Shown here piece after piece: positions 27,010 to 35,375 of a stretch of DNA of 57,447 bases (position 1 is the stretch's first letter; each line of letters begins with the position of its first letter). Source of the DNA: Clostridiales bacterium UBA3259. GTDB taxonomy: Bacteria > Bacillota_A > Clostridia > Oscillospirales > Oscillospiraceae. The notes beneath the pieces were generated by a model. It ran no database searches and was not told where the DNA came from. It saw only the letters and a program-made list of their open reading frames with translations. The translations under genes were made by a program, and so were the position numbers. The stretch covers positions 34,091-91,537 of the forward strand of contig DEUP01000043.1 in the NCBI GenBank assembly GCA_002362625.1. The letters run 5' to 3'.

Positions 27010-27014
27010 ATAAT
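26986..27014 (+). promoter_or_regulatory. Promoter of ridA within the repeat end
   Basis: TTGACA at 26986-26991 overlaps the right end of the element; AATAAT at 27009-27014 gives a 17-bp spacer (or TAATAA with 16). TAGGAGGA precedes the ATG at 27031. Confidence 0.55.
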
Positions 27015-27030
27015 TTAGGAGGAATTTTTT

Positions 27031-27408
27031 ATGAATCAGCCCATCCACACCCCCAAGGCGCCCGCCGCCATCGGCCCCTACTCTCAGGCCATCCAGGCTG
27101 GCAATATGGTCTTTGTTTCCGGTCAAATCCCCGTGGATCCCGCCACCGGCGAGTTTGCCGGAAACGACATCACCACCCAGACCCATCAGTCTCTTTCTAA
27201 CGTCAAGGCCATTCTGGAAGAGGGAGGCTGCTCTCTGTCCGATGTGGTGAAGACCACTGTGCTGCTGGCGGACATGGGGGATTTCGCCGCCATGAACGCG
27301 GTGTACGCCCAGTTCTTCTCCGAGCCCTTCCCTGCCCGGGCCGCCTTCGCCGTGAAACAGCTGCCCAAGGGCGCGCTGGTGGAGATCGAGGCCATCGCCT
27401 GCAAGTAA
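27031..27408 (+). CDS. ridA: RidA family enamine/imine deaminase
   Basis: A 125-residue protein of the Rid/YjgF family. The patterns [29 protein letters not shown], and near the end [24 protein letters not shown], are the RidA archetype, including the Arg that binds the substrate carboxylate. RidA speeds hydrolysis of the reactive enamine/imine released by PLP dehydratases such as IlvA, encoded in this window at 6622-7815. It forms a cytoplasmic trimer. Its promoter seems to be supplied by the inverted-repeat element directly upstream. Confidence 0.92.
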   Translation: MNQPIHTPKAPAAIGPYSQAIQAGNMVFVSGQIPVDPATGEFAGNDITTQTHQSLSNVKAILEEGGCSLSDVVKTTVLLADMGDFAAMNAVYAQFFSEPFPARAAFAVKQLPKGALVEIEAIACK

Positions 27409-27430
27409 TCCCCTGCGTAAAAACAATCAC

Positions 27431-27482
27431 TGCCGTCTGTGAGAAGCTTTCGGGTTCTCACGGCGGCATGATTCGTTTTGTT
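27431..27482 (+). terminator. Terminator after ridA
   Basis: Arms TGCCGTCTGTGAGAA and TTCTCACGGCGGCA around a 9-base loop, followed by a broken T run (TGATTCGTTTTGTTT). Confidence 0.6.
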
Positions 27483-27635
27483 TGGGAAAACCAGTTCAAA
27501 AATTTTGTCCCTTTTTGCATGAAATTGCAAAGGAAACGCAACCTGATCCCGTGGTTATCGACTATAAGGGTGAGGGACAGAAAGCAGCGTCTTTCTCTGT
27601 GCCCGTCAGAAAAATAGAATTGGAGTCAAAACACC

Positions 27636-28442
27636 ATGAAAAAAAGAATTTTTGCCGCCGCTATTGCGGCATCCCTTGTGATTTTGCTGGCCGCCTGCGC
27701 TCCTCAATCCGGGAGCAATTCAGACACGGCAACCCAGACGCCTTCCGAAAGTACCCTTCAAACGGAAGCCGTCACCGAACCGGTTTCCCAGGAGGACTCT
27801 GCCCGGGATGCCTTCCAGCAGGCCCTGCAAACCATCCACGACGAGCTAAGCTGGCCGGCCCTGCCCGATGAAGACGGAATCAGCCTCGCGTCGCCCGGCA
27901 CTATCGAGGACGAGCAGTTTGCCGTCACGGATGTGGACGGGGACGGGGCGGAAGAGCTGCTGGTTTCCATATTCAATACCTATACCGCCGGAATGCAGGA
28001 GGTCATCTACGGGCTTGACCCCCAGACCGGAAATGTGCGGGTAGAAGCCCAGAACTATGTGGGAATCACCCACTATCCCGGCCTGCTCAAGGTGGACGCC
28101 TCCCATAATCATGGGTACGCGGGGGATGTTCTCTGGCCCTACACGGTCATGGTTTATGACCCGGAGTCGGACAGCTACCGGGACGCCTATATTGTGGACG
28201 CCTGGAGCAAGGCAATTGCCGATTATGACCCCTACCGGGAAATGCCCTACCCGGAGGATATCGACACCGAGCAGGACGGCTATGTCTATCTGATTACGGA
28301 GAACGGCCAGCAGCGGATTCTGAACCGGACGGATTATGAAGCATGGGAGGCTCAGGTGTTTGCTCAGAAGGAGCCCCTGACCATTCCCTGGCAGAAAATC
28401 ACAGAGGAAAATATCGCCGCACTCCGGTCAGACAGGCCCTAA
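27636..28442 (+). CDS. Lipoprotein of unknown function
   Basis: A 268-residue exported lipoprotein with lipobox LAAC and Cys21, followed by a Ser/Thr/Gln/Glu-rich linker to about residue 50. The mature domain has VTDVDGDGAEELLVS near residues 96-110, a DxDxDG calcium-loop pattern of the kind seen in FG-GAP and dockerin-like proteins, and then many Tyr/Asp residues. A ribosome site TTGGAG stands before the ATG. It is flanked by hairpins on both sides and is probably monocistronic. No family could be named. Confidence 0.72.
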   Translation: MKKRIFAAAIAASLVILLAACAPQSGSNSDTATQTPSESTLQTEAVTEPVSQEDSARDAFQQALQTIHDELSWPALPDEDGISLASPGTIEDEQFAVTDVDGDGAEELLVSIFNTYTAGMQEVIYGLDPQTGNVRVEAQNYVGITHYPGLLKVDASHNHGYAGDVLWPYTVMVYDPESDSYRDAYIVDAWSKAIADYDPYREMPYPEDIDTEQDGYVYLITENGQQRILNRTDYEAWEAQVFAQKEPLTIPWQKITEENIAALRSDRP

Positions 28443-28464
28443 GGACATTCCCCATTTCTTGTGG

Positions 28465-28490
28465 CAGCCAGCGCTTTTCAGCGCTGGCTG
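28465..28490 (+). terminator. Hairpin after the lipoprotein gene
   Basis: A perfect 11-bp stem CAGCCAGCGCT/AGCGCTGGCTG with a 4-base loop. The T run is missing at once but TTTCTGACCTTTTT follows within 20 bases. Confidence 0.5.
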
Positions 28491-28556
28491 CGGTGCTTTC
28501 TGACCTTTTTCGGTTCTGGTTTTTTCGGGAAATCCCTTTTCAATTTCCCATTCCTG

Positions 28557-28565
28557 TGATATAAT
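28557..28565 (+). promoter_or_regulatory. Extended -10 promoter of the MoxR gene
   Basis: TGATATAAT (TGn plus a perfect TATAAT at 28560-28565). No good -35 is seen at 17 bp, which fits an extended -10 promoter. AAAGGAGG lies before the ATG at 28599. Confidence 0.6.
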
Positions 28566-28598
28566 CCAACAAGCGATTCCCAAAAGGAGGTTTATATT

Positions 28599-29501
28599 AT
28601 GAATTTTGAAGAATTGAAACAAAAAATGGACGAAGCCCATTATATATACGACGACACCCTGGCAACCGTCCTTTACGTCGCCCTCTCTCTGGGCCGTCCC
28701 CTGCTCATTGAGGGCGCGGCCGGCGTTGGCAAAACCGAGGTGGCCAAGGTCATGGCCTATGCCCTTGACCGGGAGCTGGTTCGGATGCAGTGCTATGAGG
28801 GTCTGGACGAGAGTAAGGCCCTGTATGAGTGGAACTACCAGAAGCAGCTTCTGTCCATCCAGGTAAATATGGGCATCCAGGACAAGGATGCCCTGACCAA
28901 ATCCCTGTTCAGTGACGAATATCTGCTGGAGCGGCCCCTTCTCAAGTCCATCCGCTCAGAAAAGCCCGTGGTGCTGCTCATTGACGAAATCGACAAGGCC
29001 GACGAGGAATTTGAAGCCTTCCTTCTGGAGCTGCTCTCGGAAATGCAGGTCTCCATCCCGGAGGTGGGCACCATTCAGGCAAAGTCCATCCCCCTGGTGG
29101 TGCTGACCTCCAACCGGGCACGTCCCTTGAGTGAAGCCCTCCGGCGGCGCTGCGCCTACCTGTATATCGAGTACCCCGACATGGAAAAGGAGCTGGCAAT
29201 CCTCCGGGCCAAGCTCCCTCATGTGGATGACCGGCTGGCCTTCCAGGTGGCTCTGGCGGTGCAGCGTCTGCGCTCCGCCGAATCCATTCTGAAGAAGCCC
29301 TCCATCGCGGAAACCCTGGACTGGGCCGCCGCCCTGGACGCTCTGGGCATCCGGGAGCTGTCCCCTGACGCTCTGCGGCAGACGGCGGGCTTTGTGCTGA
29401 AAAACAACGAGGACATCGCCTCCCTGGACGATTCGCTGTTGGACCCTGAGGAACAGTCCTGTGACCATAGCCATACCTGCGGAGGTCACTGTCATGGCTG
29501 A
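28599..29501 (+). CDS. MoxR family AAA+ ATPase
   Basis: A 300-residue cytoplasmic ATPase with Walker A GAAGVGKTE (residues 39-47, Lys45), Walker B VVLLIDEID near 123-131 and sensor TSNRARPLSEALRRRC with the arginine finger region. MoxR proteins act as chaperone-like partners of von Willebrand factor A proteins, one of which is encoded next with an 8-base overlap. The last 13 residues, CDHSHTCGGHCHG, form a His/Cys-rich tail that could bind a metal; this is not part of the common MoxR fold. Its own promoter precedes it. Confidence 0.9.
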   Translation: MNFEELKQKMDEAHYIYDDTLATVLYVALSLGRPLLIEGAAGVGKTEVAKVMAYALDRELVRMQCYEGLDESKALYEWNYQKQLLSIQVNMGIQDKDALTKSLFSDEYLLERPLLKSIRSEKPVVLLIDEIDKADEEFEAFLLELLSEMQVSIPEVGTIQAKSIPLVVLTSNRARPLSEALRRRCAYLYIEYPDMEKELAILRAKLPHVDDRLAFQVALAVQRLRSAESILKKPSIAETLDWAAALDALGIRELSPDALRQTAGFVLKNNEDIASLDDSLLDPEEQSCDHSHTCGGHCHG

Positions 29502-30771
29502 TCCGGCGGTATACCTGGAAAAGCTTTCCGCTTTCTCCCGGATGCTCCGGCTGGAGGGGCTGGCCGTCAGTCCCAAGGAGACGGAGGATGCCGGCCGGCT
29601 GCTCATCGAACTGGGTTTTTCTGACCGGGAGCGGGTGAAAACCGCCCTGCGCACCGTCTACGCCAAAAGCCGTGAGGAGCAGCTATCCTTCGACCGGTGC
29701 TTTGACGGCTTTTTCATCTCCGAGGAGAAAATGCGGCAGCAGGCCCAGGAGCGGATGGAGCGGGAAAAGGAGCTCCAGGAGAACCGCCGCCAGGCGGAGG
29801 AGGAGCTGACCCTGAACGGAAAGCCCATGGACTTAAGCCCTGAGCAGCGGGAAGTCTACGCCGCCATGCCGGAGGAGGCCCGTCAAAAGCTCCGAAGCTT
29901 CATGGAAAAATACCGGGGCACCGCTGAGCGCAACCCCCAGCTTTACGGCGACTTCATTCATTCCGTCTTTGCGAAAACATTGATGGAGCAGCAGATGCTC
30001 ATGGAAAACGCCGGCCTGGGCGGCGAGGAGGTAGATCCGGAGGTGGGTGTGCTGTACCGGGACATCTCCGATTTTAAGGACACGGAGATCCCCAAGGCCA
30101 TTTCCATTATCCAGTCCATTGCCCGGCAGATTAACGGTGAGCTGTCCGCCAGGCGGCAAGCCTCCGGCCACAGCGCATGCCTGGACTTCCGGAAGACCAT
30201 CCGCAAGGGCCTGGAAACCGGCGGCAGCCTCTATCATCTGCGCTACCGGAAGAAGCGTTCCCGTCGGAAGCACCTGGTGGTACTGTGCGACGTGTCCGGC
30301 TCCATGGTCCAGTTTTCGGAATTCGCCCTGCGGTTTATCCAGAGCCTGAACCAGGTCTCCGACGCTTCCCGGGTCTTCCTGTTCTCCGAGACCATGGTGG
30401 AGGCGGACGCCTTCCAGCTGCAAAACATGGATCTGTTCCGGGGCCATGTGAAGGATTCCGGCATTTACGGCCGGGGCACCGATCTGGGAGCCGCCCTGCT
30501 GTCTCTGTGCGCCTTGCAGCCCGCCGCCCTGACCTCCGCCGCTACCCTGCTGATTCTCTCCGACACCAAGACCATCGACCAGAATAAGGCCGTGGCCGCC
30601 CTCCGGGAGTGTAAGCGCCTGTCCGGACGGGTGATCTGGCTCAATCCCATTCCCGAAAATAAGTGGCAATATCTCCGCTCCGTGCAGACCATGGCGTCCA
30701 TCTGCCCCATGGTTTCCTGCTCTACCCTCCGGGAGCTGGCCGCCGCCTGCCGGAAACTGACAAATATGTAA
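29494..30771 (+). CDS. VWA domain protein, CoxE-like
   Basis: A 425-residue protein. The C-terminal half is a von Willebrand A domain with the metal site DVSGSM at residues 266-271 and GRGTDLGAALL later; the N-terminal half has a long charged helix (about 85-120) and matches CoxE-type proteins paired with MoxR ATPases. Such pairs insert metals or remodel partner complexes, for example in CO dehydrogenase maturation, but no target gene lies nearby. The ATG at 29494 follows GGAGG at eight bases and overlaps the moxR end; an upstream GTG at 29461 has no ribosome site. Confidence 0.85.
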   Translation: MADPAVYLEKLSAFSRMLRLEGLAVSPKETEDAGRLLIELGFSDRERVKTALRTVYAKSREEQLSFDRCFDGFFISEEKMRQQAQERMEREKELQENRRQAEEELTLNGKPMDLSPEQREVYAAMPEEARQKLRSFMEKYRGTAERNPQLYGDFIHSVFAKTLMEQQMLMENAGLGGEEVDPEVGVLYRDISDFKDTEIPKAISIIQSIARQINGELSARRQASGHSACLDFRKTIRKGLETGGSLYHLRYRKKRSRRKHLVVLCDVSGSMVQFSEFALRFIQSLNQVSDASRVFLFSETMVEADAFQLQNMDLFRGHVKDSGIYGRGTDLGAALLSLCALQPAALTSAATLLILSDTKTIDQNKAVAALRECKRLSGRVIWLNPIPENKWQYLRSVQTMASICPMVSCSTLRELAAACRKLTNM

Positions 30772-30807
30772 AAATTCCCGGTTTCGTCCCCGGAATTTTC
30801 TTTCCCG
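30771..30807 (+). terminator. Terminator of the MoxR/VWA operon
   Basis: Arms AAAATTCCCGG and CCGGAATTTT (one bulge), then CTTTCCCGTTTT. The stem begins at the last base of the VWA stop codon. Confidence 0.65.
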
Positions 30808-30824
30808 TTTTGGATATTTTTCTG

Positions 30825-30853
30825 TTGACGATTCCTATGAAAAGTGATATAGT
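30825..30853 (+). promoter_or_regulatory. Promoter of the ABC importer operon
   Basis: TTGACG at 30825-30830 and TATAGT at 30848-30853 with a 17-bp spacer. Confidence 0.75.
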
Positions 30854-30918
30854 ATCAGCGAGTTCTTCTCACGCACACAAATGTACGCCGAGTACATATA
30901 AAAGGAGAAAAAGAGACT

Positions 30919-31920
30919 ATGAAAAAGCTACTCGCCATTTTACTGACCGCCTGTATGCTGCTGGCCATGACCGCCTGCGGCGCGTCCAACACGCCCGCCA
31001 CCGACGCCCCCATGGCTGACGCCGCTGCCACCGAGACCGCCAAGGTCTACAAAATCGGCATCTGCCAGCTGGTACAGCACGAGGCGCTGGATGCCGCTTC
31101 CCAGGGCTTTATGGATAGGCTCACCGAGCTGCTGGGCGAAGGCAGCGTGGAGTTCGACTACCAGAACGCCTCCGGCGACACCGCTACCTGCGGCACCATC
31201 GTCAACGCCTTTGTTTCTGACGAGGTGGATCTGATCATGGCAAACGCCACTTCCGCCCTTCAGGCCGCTGCCGCCGCCACCGCCGATATTCCCATTCTGG
31301 GCACTTCCGTCACCGAGTACGGCGTTGCCATGGGAATCAAGGACTTTAACGGAACCGTAGGCGGTAACATCTCCGGCACCTCCGACCTGGCCCCTCTGGA
31401 CGTCCAGGCCCAGATGGTGAAGGACTGGTTCCCCGACGCGCAGAACATTGGTCTGCTCTACTGCTCCGCAGAGGACAACTCCCAGTACCAGGTGGATACC
31501 GTCCAGAAGTATCTGGAGGACTTGGGCTTTACCTGCAAGCAGTATTCCTTCACCGACTCCAATGACCTTCAGGCTGTGGCGCAGGCCGCTGCCGACGAGT
31601 CCGATGCCATGTATATCCCCACCGATAACACCGCCGCCTCCTGCACCGGCACCATCGATCCCATTCTGGAAGCCGCTGGTGTACCCGCCATCGTGGGCGA
31701 AGAGGGCATCTGCCTGGGCTGCGGCGTGGCTACCCTGTCCATCAGCTACTACGACCTGGGCGTGAAGACCGCCGAGATGGCCTACGACGTGCTGACCGGC
31801 GCCGCTGACATCTCCACCATGCCCATCGGCTATGCCGATAAGCAGACTCCCAAGTACAATGCCCGGATCTGCGAGGCTCTGAACATCACTCCCCTGGAAG
31901 GCTATGAGCCCATCGGATGA
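30919..31920 (+). CDS. ABC transporter substrate-binding lipoprotein (TrpX-like)
   Basis: A 333-residue lipoprotein with Cys20 at the lipobox (AMTAC). The mature part, KIGICQLVQHEALDAASQGFMDRL and later AQMVKDWFPDAQNIGLLYCSAEDNS, is the ABC_sub_bind (PF04392) fold shared by TrpX/TyrX-type binding proteins. Members with a permease and ATPase in the order found here take up aromatic amino acids in streptococci, but others have different ligands, so the substrate is open. A short Ala/Thr/Pro linker follows the Cys. AAGGAGA precedes the ATG. A stem-loop separates it from the permease gene. Confidence 0.87.
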   Translation: MKKLLAILLTACMLLAMTACGASNTPATDAPMADAAATETAKVYKIGICQLVQHEALDAASQGFMDRLTELLGEGSVEFDYQNASGDTATCGTIVNAFVSDEVDLIMANATSALQAAAAATADIPILGTSVTEYGVAMGIKDFNGTVGGNISGTSDLAPLDVQAQMVKDWFPDAQNIGLLYCSAEDNSQYQVDTVQKYLEDLGFTCKQYSFTDSNDLQAVAQAAADESDAMYIPTDNTAASCTGTIDPILEAAGVPAIVGEEGICLGCGVATLSISYYDLGVKTAEMAYDVLTGAADISTMPIGYADKQTPKYNARICEALNITPLEGYEPIG

Positions 31921-31944
31921 TTGTGTCTTACAAAACTGCAAAGC

Positions 31945-31971
31945 GGGCGAGGCGGAAACACCGTCTCGCCC
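31945..31971 (+). other. Intercistronic stem-loop after the binding-protein gene
   Basis: Arms GGGCGAGGCGG and CCGTCTCGCCC (11 bp, one G-U pair) with loop AAACA and no T run. Hairpins at this place often protect the binding-protein mRNA and set its excess over the membrane subunits. Confidence 0.55.
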
Positions 31972-32020
31972 ACTTCCACTGAATATCTGTACTGTATCGA
32001 CTTAGGCAACGGAGGAATTT

Positions 32021-32956
32021 ATGACAAGCTTCTTCAACGCTTTACCGGGAGCCATTTCCCAGGGCCTGATCTGGGGCATCATGGCAATCGGCGTCTACAT
32101 CACCTACAAGCTGCTGGACATTGCCGACCTGTCCGTGGACGGCTCCTTCTGTACCGGCGCGGCTGCCTGTGTAATGCTGATCACTTCTGGCCACAGCGTC
32201 TGGATCGGTCTGCTTGTGGCCGCTCTGGCTGGTACACTGGCAGGCCTGGCCACCGGTTTTTTCCATACCAAATGCGGCATTCCCGCTATTCTCTCCGGTA
32301 TTCTGACCCAGCTTGGTCTGTGGTCGGTAAACCTGGCCATTATGGGGATGAAGGCCAACGTCCCTCTGAACGTAAATAACTATAACCTGCTGGTATCTCT
32401 GCGGTATCTCCAGGAGGTGCAGAAGGGCACCCGGCCCTTCTATCAGCATCCCATTTTCGTTGTGGGTCTGGTAACGGCCGCCGTCATTGCCCTTCTCTAC
32501 TGGTTCTTCGGCACGGAGCTTGGCAGCTCCATCCGGGCCACCGGCGCCAACGCCAATATGGCACGGGCACAGGGCATCAACACGAATTTCAATAAGGTGC
32601 TGGGCCTTGCCCTGTCCAACGCCCTTGTCGCCCTGTCCGGCGCTCTGCTGTGCCAGTATAACGGCGCGGCGGACATCAACATGGGCCGGGGCGCCATTGT
32701 CATCGGTCTTGCCGCCATCATCATCGGAGACGTGATCTTCGGAAAGCTCTTCCGGAACTTTGGACTGAAGCTGCTGGCAGTGTCCTTCGGCGCGATTATC
32801 TACTACATCGTCATTCAGTTTGTAATCAGCACCCTGTCCATCAACACCAACTACATGAAGCTGATTTCCGCCCTGATCGTGGCTGTCTTCCTGGCAGTCC
32901 CCTATTGGCAGCAGACCTATTTCCATAAGAAGCAGAAGGAGGGCCAGACATGCTAA
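32021..32956 (+). CDS. ABC transporter permease (TrpY-like)
   Basis: A 311-residue permease of the branched-chain-type (BPD_transp_2) family with eight or more hydrophobic segments. The opening LPGAISQGLIWGIMAIGVYITYKLLDIADLSVDGSF and the loop GSSIRATGANANMARAQGIN are typical of the permeases that go with PF04392 binding proteins. GGAGGAATTT precedes the ATG. It overlaps the ATPase start by seven bases. Confidence 0.9.
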   Translation: MTSFFNALPGAISQGLIWGIMAIGVYITYKLLDIADLSVDGSFCTGAAACVMLITSGHSVWIGLLVAALAGTLAGLATGFFHTKCGIPAILSGILTQLGLWSVNLAIMGMKANVPLNVNNYNLLVSLRYLQEVQKGTRPFYQHPIFVVGLVTAAVIALLYWFFGTELGSSIRATGANANMARAQGINTNFNKVLGLALSNALVALSGALLCQYNGAADINMGRGAIVIGLAAIIIGDVIFGKLFRNFGLKLLAVSFGAIIYYIVIQFVISTLSINTNYMKLISALIVAVFLAVPYWQQTYFHKKQKEGQTC

Positions 32957-33744
32957 AGCTGGATACGGTATGGAAGACCTTCAATCCCGGCACCGTTAAC
33001 GAAAAAACTGCCCTGCATGGTGTGAACCTGCACATGAAGGGAGGCGACTTTGTCACCGTCATCGGCGGCAACGGCGCGGGTAAATCCACCATGCTCAATG
33101 CCATCGCCGGCGTCTTCGGCATCGACTCCGGCAAAATCATCATTGGCGGCGTGGATGTCACCAGCCTGCCGGAATATAAGCGTGCCCAGTACATCGGCCG
33201 GGTCTTTCAGGATCCCATGATGGGCACCGCCGCCACCATGCAGATTGAAGAAAATCTGGCTCTGGCCGCCCGCCGGGGCAAGCCCCGAACCCTCCGTTCC
33301 GGCATCACCAAGGCCGATCGGGAGTTCTACCAGGAGCAGCTGAAAATTCTGGGCTTGGGGCTGGAAAACCGGATGACCGCCAAGGTAGGCCTTCTCTCCG
33401 GCGGCCAGCGGCAGGCTCTGACCTTGCTCATGGCCACCTTGCAGCAGCCCAAGCTTCTGCTTCTGGACGAGCACACCGCCGCCCTGGATCCCAAGACCGC
33501 CGCAAAGGTCCTGGACGCTACCGAGCGAATTGTGGAAAAGGATCATCTCACCACCCTGATGATTACCCATAACATGCGGGACGCCATCGCCTACGGCAAT
33601 CGTCTGATTATGATGTACGAGGGCCAGATCGTGGTAGACGTATCCGGGGAGGAAAAGAAGACCCTCACCGTGGAGCACCTGCTGAACCTGTTCAGCCAGG
33701 CCTCCGGCTCTGACGAGGTCAGCGACAAGATGGTGCTGTCCTGA
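32950..33744 (+). CDS. ABC transporter ATP-binding protein (TrpZ-like)
   Basis: A 264-residue ATPase with Walker A GGNGAGKST, Q-loop in VFQDPMMGT, signature LSGGQRQA and Walker B LLLLDEHTAALD. The Glu-His in place of Glu-Pro after the Walker B Asp is typical of the branched of ATPases paired with PF04392 systems. Start overlaps the permease stop, so the three genes form one importer unit. A terminator follows. Confidence 0.92.
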   Translation: MLKLDTVWKTFNPGTVNEKTALHGVNLHMKGGDFVTVIGGNGAGKSTMLNAIAGVFGIDSGKIIIGGVDVTSLPEYKRAQYIGRVFQDPMMGTAATMQIEENLALAARRGKPRTLRSGITKADREFYQEQLKILGLGLENRMTAKVGLLSGGQRQALTLLMATLQQPKLLLLDEHTAALDPKTAAKVLDATERIVEKDHLTTLMITHNMRDAIAYGNRLIMMYEGQIVVDVSGEEKKTLTVEHLLNLFSQASGSDEVSDKMVLS

Positions 33745-33759
33745 TTTTCACTGTATGAC

Positions 33760-33793
33760 GCTTCCGGCTCTCCGCCGGAGGCGTTTTCTTTTT
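33760..33793 (+). terminator. Terminator of the ABC importer operon
   Basis: Stem GCTTCCGGC/GCCGGAGGC (one G-U pair) with loop TCTCC, then GTTTTCTTTTT. Confidence 0.85.
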
Positions 33794-33801
33794 CCTCAGG
33801 A

Positions 33802-33830
33802 TTGACACTTTCCCTTTCCTCCTCTATAAT
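33802..33830 (+). promoter_or_regulatory. Promoter of the amino acid:Na+ symporter gene
   Basis: Perfect TTGACA at 33802-33807 and TATAAT at 33825-33830 with a 17-bp spacer. Confidence 0.85.
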
Positions 33831-33885
33831 AAAAGAGGTTTTATGCACTGTCCTGGCGTATTATAATGAAAATGAGGATCCTGCC

Positions 33886-35286
33886 ATGAAAGATCTGTTC
33901 TACTTCCTGTTTAACCTGCTCTGGGGCGACCTGATCGTCATTCCCCTGCCCGGCGGCGAAACCCTTGGTCTGTCCCTGCTGGTCATTGTGCTGGTGACCA
34001 CGGGCATTTACTTTACCCTTCGCACCCGTTTCCTTCCTGTGCGGCTGTTTCCGGAAATGCTCCGCATCTCCATGGAGAAGGATACCGCCGCTTCCCGGCA
34101 CGGCATCTCCGGCATCCAGGCCCTGGTGGTTTCCACTGCCACACGGGTGGGCATGGGCAACCTGGTGGGCGTGGTAGCCGCCGTGTCCGCGGGCGGCGCG
34201 GGCGCCGTGTTCTGGATGTGGGTCACAGCCATTGTCGGCTCTGCCACAGCCTTTGTGGAGGCTACTCTGGCCCAGCTTTATAAGCAGAAGGATCCTCTCT
34301 ACGGCGGCTATCGGGGCGGCCCTGCCTACTTCCTCCATGCCCTGGCCGGGAAACGAAGCCGGAAGTCCATTCGAAAAAGCGTTCTCGCGGTGCTGTTTGC
34401 TATTTCCGGCCTGATCTGCTGGTTCGGCATCAGCCAGGTCATCGGCAATTCCGTCTCCTCCGCCATGGAAAACGCCTTTGAAATTCCTCCTATCGCCACC
34501 GCCGTGGCGCTGACCGCCATCTCCGGGATCATCGTCCTGCGGAAAAACGCCACGGTGAAGGTGCTGGACGTGATCGTCCCCATTATGGCAGGCGCCTATT
34601 TCTGCATTACCCTCTTCATTATTGTGAAAAATTTCTCTCTTCTCCCCAGTGTCTTTGCCCGAATCTTTGAGGAGGCCTTCGGCCTGCGCCAGGTCGCTGC
34701 CGGCGGCATGGGCGCTGTGATTATGAACGGCGTAAAGCGGGGCCTGTTCTCCAACGAGGCGGGCAGCGGCTCTGCCCCCTGTGCCGCGGCCGCCGCGGAC
34801 ATTGACCACCCGGCAAAGGAGGGCTTGCTCCAGTCCCTGGGGGTCTTCCTGGACACCATCGTGATCTGCAGCTGCACAGCCATGATCATGCTTCTGGTCC
34901 CTCAGTCGGTCACCCAGGGTCTTACGGGTATGGACCTGTTCCAGGCCGCCATGCGGTATCATTTGGGCAGCTTCGGCGTGATTTTCATGGCAATTACTCT
35001 GCTGCTGTTCAGCTTCTCCACCTTCATTGGCATTTTGTTCTATGCCCGGGGCAACGTGGCCTATCTCTGCGGAGACAACTGGTGGTCTCAGACCCTGTAC
35101 AAAATCGGCGCGCTGGTTATGCTCTTCATCGGCTGCCTGGCGGCCTACACCTTTGTTTGGGATCTGGGTGACTTTGGCATTGCCCTAATGACCATCTTCA
35201 ATATGTTTGCCCTGTTCCCCATGACCAGGGAAGCACTGGCCTCCCTCCGGGATTACGAGTCGCGGATAAAGGCGAGAAAATATTAA
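33886..35286 (+). CDS. Alanine/glycine:Na+ symporter (AGCS family)
   Basis: A 466-residue membrane protein of the AGCS family (AlsT/AgcS). Signatures are GGETLGLSLLVIVLVTTGIYF with TRFLPVR after the first span, GIQALVVSTATRVGMGNLVGV, YGGYRGGPAYFL and NEAGSGSAPCAAAAA. About 11 hydrophobic spans fit the family. It imports alanine or glycine with sodium. The ATG at 33886 is favoured because homology begins at MKDLFYFLFNLLWG; the open frame runs back into the promoter. It has its own promoter and terminator. Confidence 0.91.
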   Translation: MKDLFYFLFNLLWGDLIVIPLPGGETLGLSLLVIVLVTTGIYFTLRTRFLPVRLFPEMLRISMEKDTAASRHGISGIQALVVSTATRVGMGNLVGVVAAVSAGGAGAVFWMWVTAIVGSATAFVEATLAQLYKQKDPLYGGYRGGPAYFLHALAGKRSRKSIRKSVLAVLFAISGLICWFGISQVIGNSVSSAMENAFEIPPIATAVALTAISGIIVLRKNATVKVLDVIVPIMAGAYFCITLFIIVKNFSLLPSVFARIFEEAFGLRQVAAGGMGAVIMNGVKRGLFSNEAGSGSAPCAAAAADIDHPAKEGLLQSLGVFLDTIVICSCTAMIMLLVPQSVTQGLTGMDLFQAAMRYHLGSFGVIFMAITLLLFSFSTFIGILFYARGNVAYLCGDNWWSQTLYKIGALVMLFIGCLAAYTFVWDLGDFGIALMTIFNMFALFPMTREALASLRDYESRIKARKY

Positions 35287-35298
35287 ATATCTTATAAG

Positions 35299-35335
35299 AA
35301 AACAAGCCTGGGACCTGCCAGGCTTGTTTTCTTTT
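35299..35335 (+). terminator. Terminator after the symporter gene
   Basis: A perfect 13-bp stem AAAACAAGCCTGG/CCAGGCTTGTTTT with a 6-base loop, then CTTTT. Confidence 0.88.
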
Positions 35336-35375
35336 GGGGAATGTGATAAAATCAGGGCACTTGGAGGTGCTTTCT

